This document shows positions 60,798 to 64,000 of a stretch of DNA of 64,000 nt, one piece after another. Source of the stretch: CAYVWB01 sp964455395 (GTDB taxonomy: Bacteria > Desulfobacterota > Desulfovibrionia > Desulfovibrionales > Desulfovibrionaceae); the NCBI GenBank assembly GCA_964455395.1, contig CAYVWB010000015.1, forward strand, positions 10,140 through 74,139, read 5' to 3'. Under the pieces are notes generated by a model. The model saw nothing but the letters and a program-made list of their open reading frames with translations, was not told the DNA's origin and ran no database searches. The translations under genes were made by a program, and so were the position numbers. Each line of letters opens with the position of its first letter. Position 1 is the stretch's first letter.

Positions 60798-62138
60798 ATG
60801 CCCTACATACCTCATACGCACGAGCAAGTCCGCGAGATGCTCGAAGTCGTCGGCGTCGCCGATATCGACGACCTCTTCGCCGCCATCCCTGAATCCATGC
60901 GGCCCCAATCCTTCGAACTCCCCGGCGGCTTCTCCGAACACGCCGCGCTGCGCAAACTCGCAGAGCTCGCCGCCGTCTATGAACATCAGACCCCTGCGCC
61001 CGTCTCCTTTCTGGGCGGCGGCGTATACGACCACACAGCCCCCAGCGCCGTGAACCATCTGCTGGCTCGCAGCGAATTCTACACCGCTTACACGCCCTAC
61101 CAGGCCGAAGCCTCGCAAGGCGGCTTGCAAGCCATCTTCGAGTTCCAGACCGCCATCGCCCGCCTCTTCGGCATGGAATGCGCCAACGCCTCGGTCTACG
61201 ACGGCGGCTCCGCCATCTTCGAAGCGTGCATGATGGCCGTGCGCAAGACCAAACGCGACAAGCTGGTGGTCGACGAAGCCGTGAGCCCCATCTACCGCCG
61301 CATGCTGACGACCCTTACCGCCAACCTGGGTCTGGAAATCGTCACCGTGCCGCACGTGCGCGGCGTCTCGGACAAAAGCGCCCTCGCTGCCGCCGTGGAC
61401 CAGGGGACAGCCGCCGTGGTCACCCAAAACCCCAACTTTTTCGGCGTGGTGGACGACTTTACGGAACTCTTCCAAGCCGCAGCGCACAGCAAAGCGCTCT
61501 CCATCATCAGTGTCTACCCCGTGCTGCAAGCGCTGCTGAAAACACCCGGCGCCATGGGCGCGGACATGGCCGTGGGCGAAGGCCAAAGCCTGGGCTTGCC
61601 CGTCTCCTTCGGCGGACCGTACCTGGGCCTGATGACCTGCACCAAGAAACTCGCGCGGCAACTGCCCGGCCGCATCGTGGGCCGCACCGAGGACACGGAG
61701 GGCCGCCTCGGCTACGTGCTGACGCTGCAAGCCCGGGAACAGCACATCCGCCGCGCCAAGGCCACTTCCAACATCTGCTCCAACCAGGCCTTGTGCGCCC
61801 TGCGCGCGCACATCCAGATGTGTCTGCTGGGACCGGAAGGACTGCGGCGGCAAGCTGCGCTCTCCATGGAGCTTGCTCGCTACGCCCGCGCGCGGCTCAC
61901 TGCGCTGCCCGGCGTGTCCATGCTCAACGAGGCGCCCTACGGCAACGAGTTCGTCCTCACCTTGCCCATCCCGGCGGACGAAGTCACGACCAAAGCCGCC
62001 GAAGCCGGCATCGCTGCCGGGTTCCCCCTGGGCCGCTATTTCGAGGGCCTGGAGCATGCGATGCTCATCGCCTGCACCGAGAAAAACGCCGCCGCGGATG
62101 TGGACCGCCTCCACGCCGTGCTGCGCAAGATACTCTAA
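60798..62138 (+). CDS. gcvPA: Glycine dehydrogenase (decarboxylating) subunit 1
   Basis: 446 residues, the usual length of the split P protein alpha subunit. FLGGGVYDHTAPSAVNHLL, FYTAYTPYQAEASQGGLQAI, FEFQTAIARLFGMECANAS and YDGGSAIFEACMMAVR are conserved; VSFGGPYLGLMTC and GRIVGRTEDTEGRLGYVLTL follow. It pairs with GcvPB, which holds the PLP lysine, to decarboxylate glycine. AAGGAGA precedes the ATG. gcvPB follows after 16 bases. Confidence 0.97.
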   Translation: MPYIPHTHEQVREMLEVVGVADIDDLFAAIPESMRPQSFELPGGFSEHAALRKLAELAAVYEHQTPAPVSFLGGGVYDHTAPSAVNHLLARSEFYTAYTPYQAEASQGGLQAIFEFQTAIARLFGMECANASVYDGGSAIFEACMMAVRKTKRDKLVVDEAVSPIYRRMLTTLTANLGLEIVTVPHVRGVSDKSALAAAVDQGTAAVVTQNPNFFGVVDDFTELFQAAAHSKALSIISVYPVLQALLKTPGAMGADMAVGEGQSLGLPVSFGGPYLGLMTCTKKLARQLPGRIVGRTEDTEGRLGYVLTLQAREQHIRRAKATSNICSNQALCALRAHIQMCLLGPEGLRRQAALSMELARYARARLTALPGVSMLNEAPYGNEFVLTLPIPADEVTTKAAEAGIAAGFPLGRYFEGLEHAMLIACTEKNAAADVDRLHAVLRKIL

Positions 62139-62154
62139 GGGAGGGCGACTGCTC

Positions 62155-63612
62155 ATGAAACGCGCCATACCCACCGTCTTCGAAAAATCCGTCCCCGGTC
62201 GCTGGGGGTGTCTGCCCCGCCAACCCGTGGAGCGCCCCGAACAGCTGCTGCCCGCAGACCTGCTGCGCGACGAAGCGCCGGGCTTGCCGGAGCTCTCCGA
62301 GCTGGACGTGGTCCGCCACTTCACGGAACTTTCCGGCCGCAACTTCGGGGTGGACTCCAACTTCTACCCCCTCGGCTCCTGCACCATGAAATACAACCCC
62401 AAGTTCACGGAGGACGTCGCCGCCATGCCCGGCTTCACGGACGTCCATCCGCTCATGGCGCAGACACCCGGAACCAGAGCCTGGACCCAAGGCGCCCTCG
62501 CCGTGCTCCATGAAACGGAGCAACTGCTCTGCGAGATCACAGGGATGGCCGCCTACACCATGCACCCCATGGCCGGCGCCCACGGCGAGCTGACCGGCGC
62601 CTTGCTTATCGCCGCTTATCACGAAGCCAAAGGCTCCAGGAAAACGAAGATCATCTGTCCGGACTCCGCACACGGCACCAACCCCGCCTCCGCAGCCTTC
62701 GCCGGCTACGATGTGGTGAACCTGGACTCCGTGGACGGCGTGGTCTCGCCGGACGCCCTCGCTGACGTTCTGGACGACGAGACCGCCGCGCTCATGATGA
62801 CCTGCCCCAACACCCTGGGCCTCTTCGAGCCGCACCTGGAGACCATCGTAGCCATGCTGCGCGAAAAGGACGCGCTGCTTTACTATGACGGCGCGAACCT
62901 CAACGCCATTCTCGGCAAGCTGCGCGTGGGCGACGTGGGCTTCGACGTGGTCCACCTGAATCTTCACAAGACCTTCGGCACCCCCCACGGCGGCGGCGGC
63001 CCCGGCGCTGGTCCTGTGGGCGTGAGCGAGCGGCTGGTGGAGTTTCTGCCCATCTCCCGCGTGCGCAAGGACGGCGATGTCTACGCTCTGGACTACGAGC
63101 ACCCCCAGTCCATCGGCTACGTGGCGCCGTTCTACGGGAATTTCGGCGTGGTGCTGAAAGCCTACGCCTACATCCTGCGGCTGGGTCGCGAGGGCCTCAT
63201 CCGGGTGGCGGAACACGCCGTGCTCAATGCCAACTACCTGCGCAAGCGGCTGGAGAGTCATCTCGAAATACCCTACGACCGCATCTGCATGCACGAGTTC
63301 GTGGCTTCCGCAGCCACACAGGCCGCAGGCGGCGTACGCGCCGTGGATCTGGCCAAGGCTCTGCTGGACAAAGGCCATCACGCGCCCACGGTCTATTTCC
63401 CGCTCATCGTCAAGGAATGCTTGATGATCGAGCCCACCGAGACCGAAAGCAAGGAGACGCTGGACGCCTTCGTGGACGACTTCATCGCCATCCTCGAAAC
63501 CGCCGAGGCCAACCCCGAGGCCGTGACCAGCGCCCCTGTCTCCCAGCCCGTCTCCCGCCTGGATGAGACCAAGGCCGCCCGCGACATGATCCTCACCCAG
63601 GACCTCGCCTGA
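62155..63612 (+). CDS. gcvPB: Glycine dehydrogenase (decarboxylating) subunit 2
   Basis: 485 residues. FYPLGSCTMKYNPK, MHPMAGAHGELTGALLI, DSAHGTNPASAAFAGYDVV and the PLP lysine K272 in LNLHKTFGTPHGGGGPGAGP are all present, as is the C-terminal TVYFPLIVKECLMIEPTETE. It is the catalytic half of the split P protein. GGGAGG lies about nine bases before the ATG at 62155. A gap of 190 bases separates it from lpd. Confidence 0.97.
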   Translation: MKRAIPTVFEKSVPGRWGCLPRQPVERPEQLLPADLLRDEAPGLPELSELDVVRHFTELSGRNFGVDSNFYPLGSCTMKYNPKFTEDVAAMPGFTDVHPLMAQTPGTRAWTQGALAVLHETEQLLCEITGMAAYTMHPMAGAHGELTGALLIAAYHEAKGSRKTKIICPDSAHGTNPASAAFAGYDVVNLDSVDGVVSPDALADVLDDETAALMMTCPNTLGLFEPHLETIVAMLREKDALLYYDGANLNAILGKLRVGDVGFDVVHLNLHKTFGTPHGGGGPGAGPVGVSERLVEFLPISRVRKDGDVYALDYEHPQSIGYVAPFYGNFGVVLKAYAYILRLGREGLIRVAEHAVLNANYLRKRLESHLEIPYDRICMHEFVASAATQAAGGVRAVDLAKALLDKGHHAPTVYFPLIVKECLMIEPTETESKETLDAFVDDFIAILETAEANPEAVTSAPVSQPVSRLDETKAARDMILTQDLA

Positions 63613-63804
63613 ACCAACGCCCCCCGCAGGCCCGGCCTGCGCGCATCATTCCCGGGGAGGACGCTTCCGCGCAGGCTTCCTCCCCTCTTCCACGCCGGGG
63701 CGACTCGGAGCGCTCCCGCCAGCCGCCCCGCGTGAACAGTGGGCGTCGGCCTTGCGCGCCTCCGCTCGACACGCGCCCCCCGCGCCAATGCACAAGGAGT
63801 TCCC

Positions 63805-64000
63805 ATGCCAGACCAACCGACCTGCGACCTTGTCGTCGTCGGCGGCGGCCCGGCCGGCTGCGACGCCGCGCTGGACGCCGCCGCCCTCGGCCTGGATGTC
63901 CTGCTCGTGGAGCGGGACAACCTCGGCGGCACCTGTCTCAACTGGGGGTGCATCCCCACCAAGCTGTTCCTGGCCGCCACGGCTTCGCTGCCCGCGCTCA
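63805..64000 (+). CDS. lpd: Dihydrolipoyl dehydrogenase, N-terminal fragment (cut by window edge)
   Basis: The first 65 codons are present. DLVVVGGGPAGCDAALDAAA is the FAD-binding GxGxxG motif and GGTCLNWGCIPTKLFL holds the redox-active CxxxxC pair of the pyridine nucleotide disulfide reductases. As the fourth gene of this operon it is most likely the L protein that reoxidises lipoamide on GcvH. AAGGAG precedes the ATG at 63805. The gene continues beyond the window. Confidence 0.93.
   Translation, partial: MPDQPTCDLVVVGGGPAGCDAALDAAALGLDVLLVERDNLGGTCLNWGCIPTKLFLAATASLPAL

Overview
The window is GC-rich and reads as chromosomal DNA from a sulfate-reducing bacterium of the Desulfovibrionales. 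The reasons are a decaheme cytochrome gene placed directly before rnfCDGEAB and apbE, a split glycine decarboxylase order gcvH-gcvPA-gcvPB-lpd, a DUF3124 protein, and the type of small conserved membrane and zinc-ribbon proteins present. There is no rRNA, tRNA, CRISPR array or intact insertion sequence that I can support. Both window edges cut genes: glgA on the left (minus strand) and lpd on the right (plus strand).

Layout. 1-8600: start of glycogen synthase, a Nudix hydrolase, a GT9 glycosyltransferase, a 13-copy decamer repeat, tsaC, rlmH, an STT3/PglB oligosaccharyltransferase, and a membrane flavin reductase with two small neighbours. 8975-16865: threonine aldolase, a membrane protein with a low-complexity tail, fmdB-htpG behind a clear sigma70 promoter, a DUF72 protein and a protein with a diadenylate-cyclase-like sensor fold. 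17294-24144: the dhcA-rnfCDGEAB-apbE energy-conservation operon, preceded by an AT-rich control region with a Rex/HcpR-like dyad. 24283-29413 (minus): a VWA lipoprotein, XpaC-like, solute-binding and TelA-like cluster. 31410-41077: an apparent reductive pyrimidine degradation operon (dihydropyrimidinase, M20 hydrolase, class III aminotransferase, iron alcohol dehydrogenase, PreA, cytosine deaminase-like hydrolase, nucleobase permease) behind a predicted sigma54 promoter.

42474-59407: an orphan type IV pilin with its own sigma54 promoter, several membrane glycosyltransferases, a decayed island (47.5-50.4 kb) holding two Rhs fragments, a low-GC YrhK-like gene and a frameshifted diiron protein, then a five-gene envelope-glycan operon, a methyltransferase/aminotransferase pair whose 3' end is tandemly duplicated, and an HD hydrolase. 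59730-64000: a single-domain response regulator and the glycine cleavage operon gcvH-gcvPA-gcvPB-lpd.

How the parts connect. Rnf couples ferredoxin oxidation to an ion gradient. Here the RnfC subunit lacks the usual NADH/FMN motifs and a ten-heme cytochrome is encoded first in the operon, which suggests a cytochrome-linked rather than NAD-linked complex. The pyrimidine operon could take uracil or cytosine to beta-alanine and then to 3-hydroxypropionate, with PreA present but no PreT partner in view. The least explained system is the VWA/XpaC/solute-binding/TelA cluster, which has two periplasmic-binding-like proteins and no transporter.
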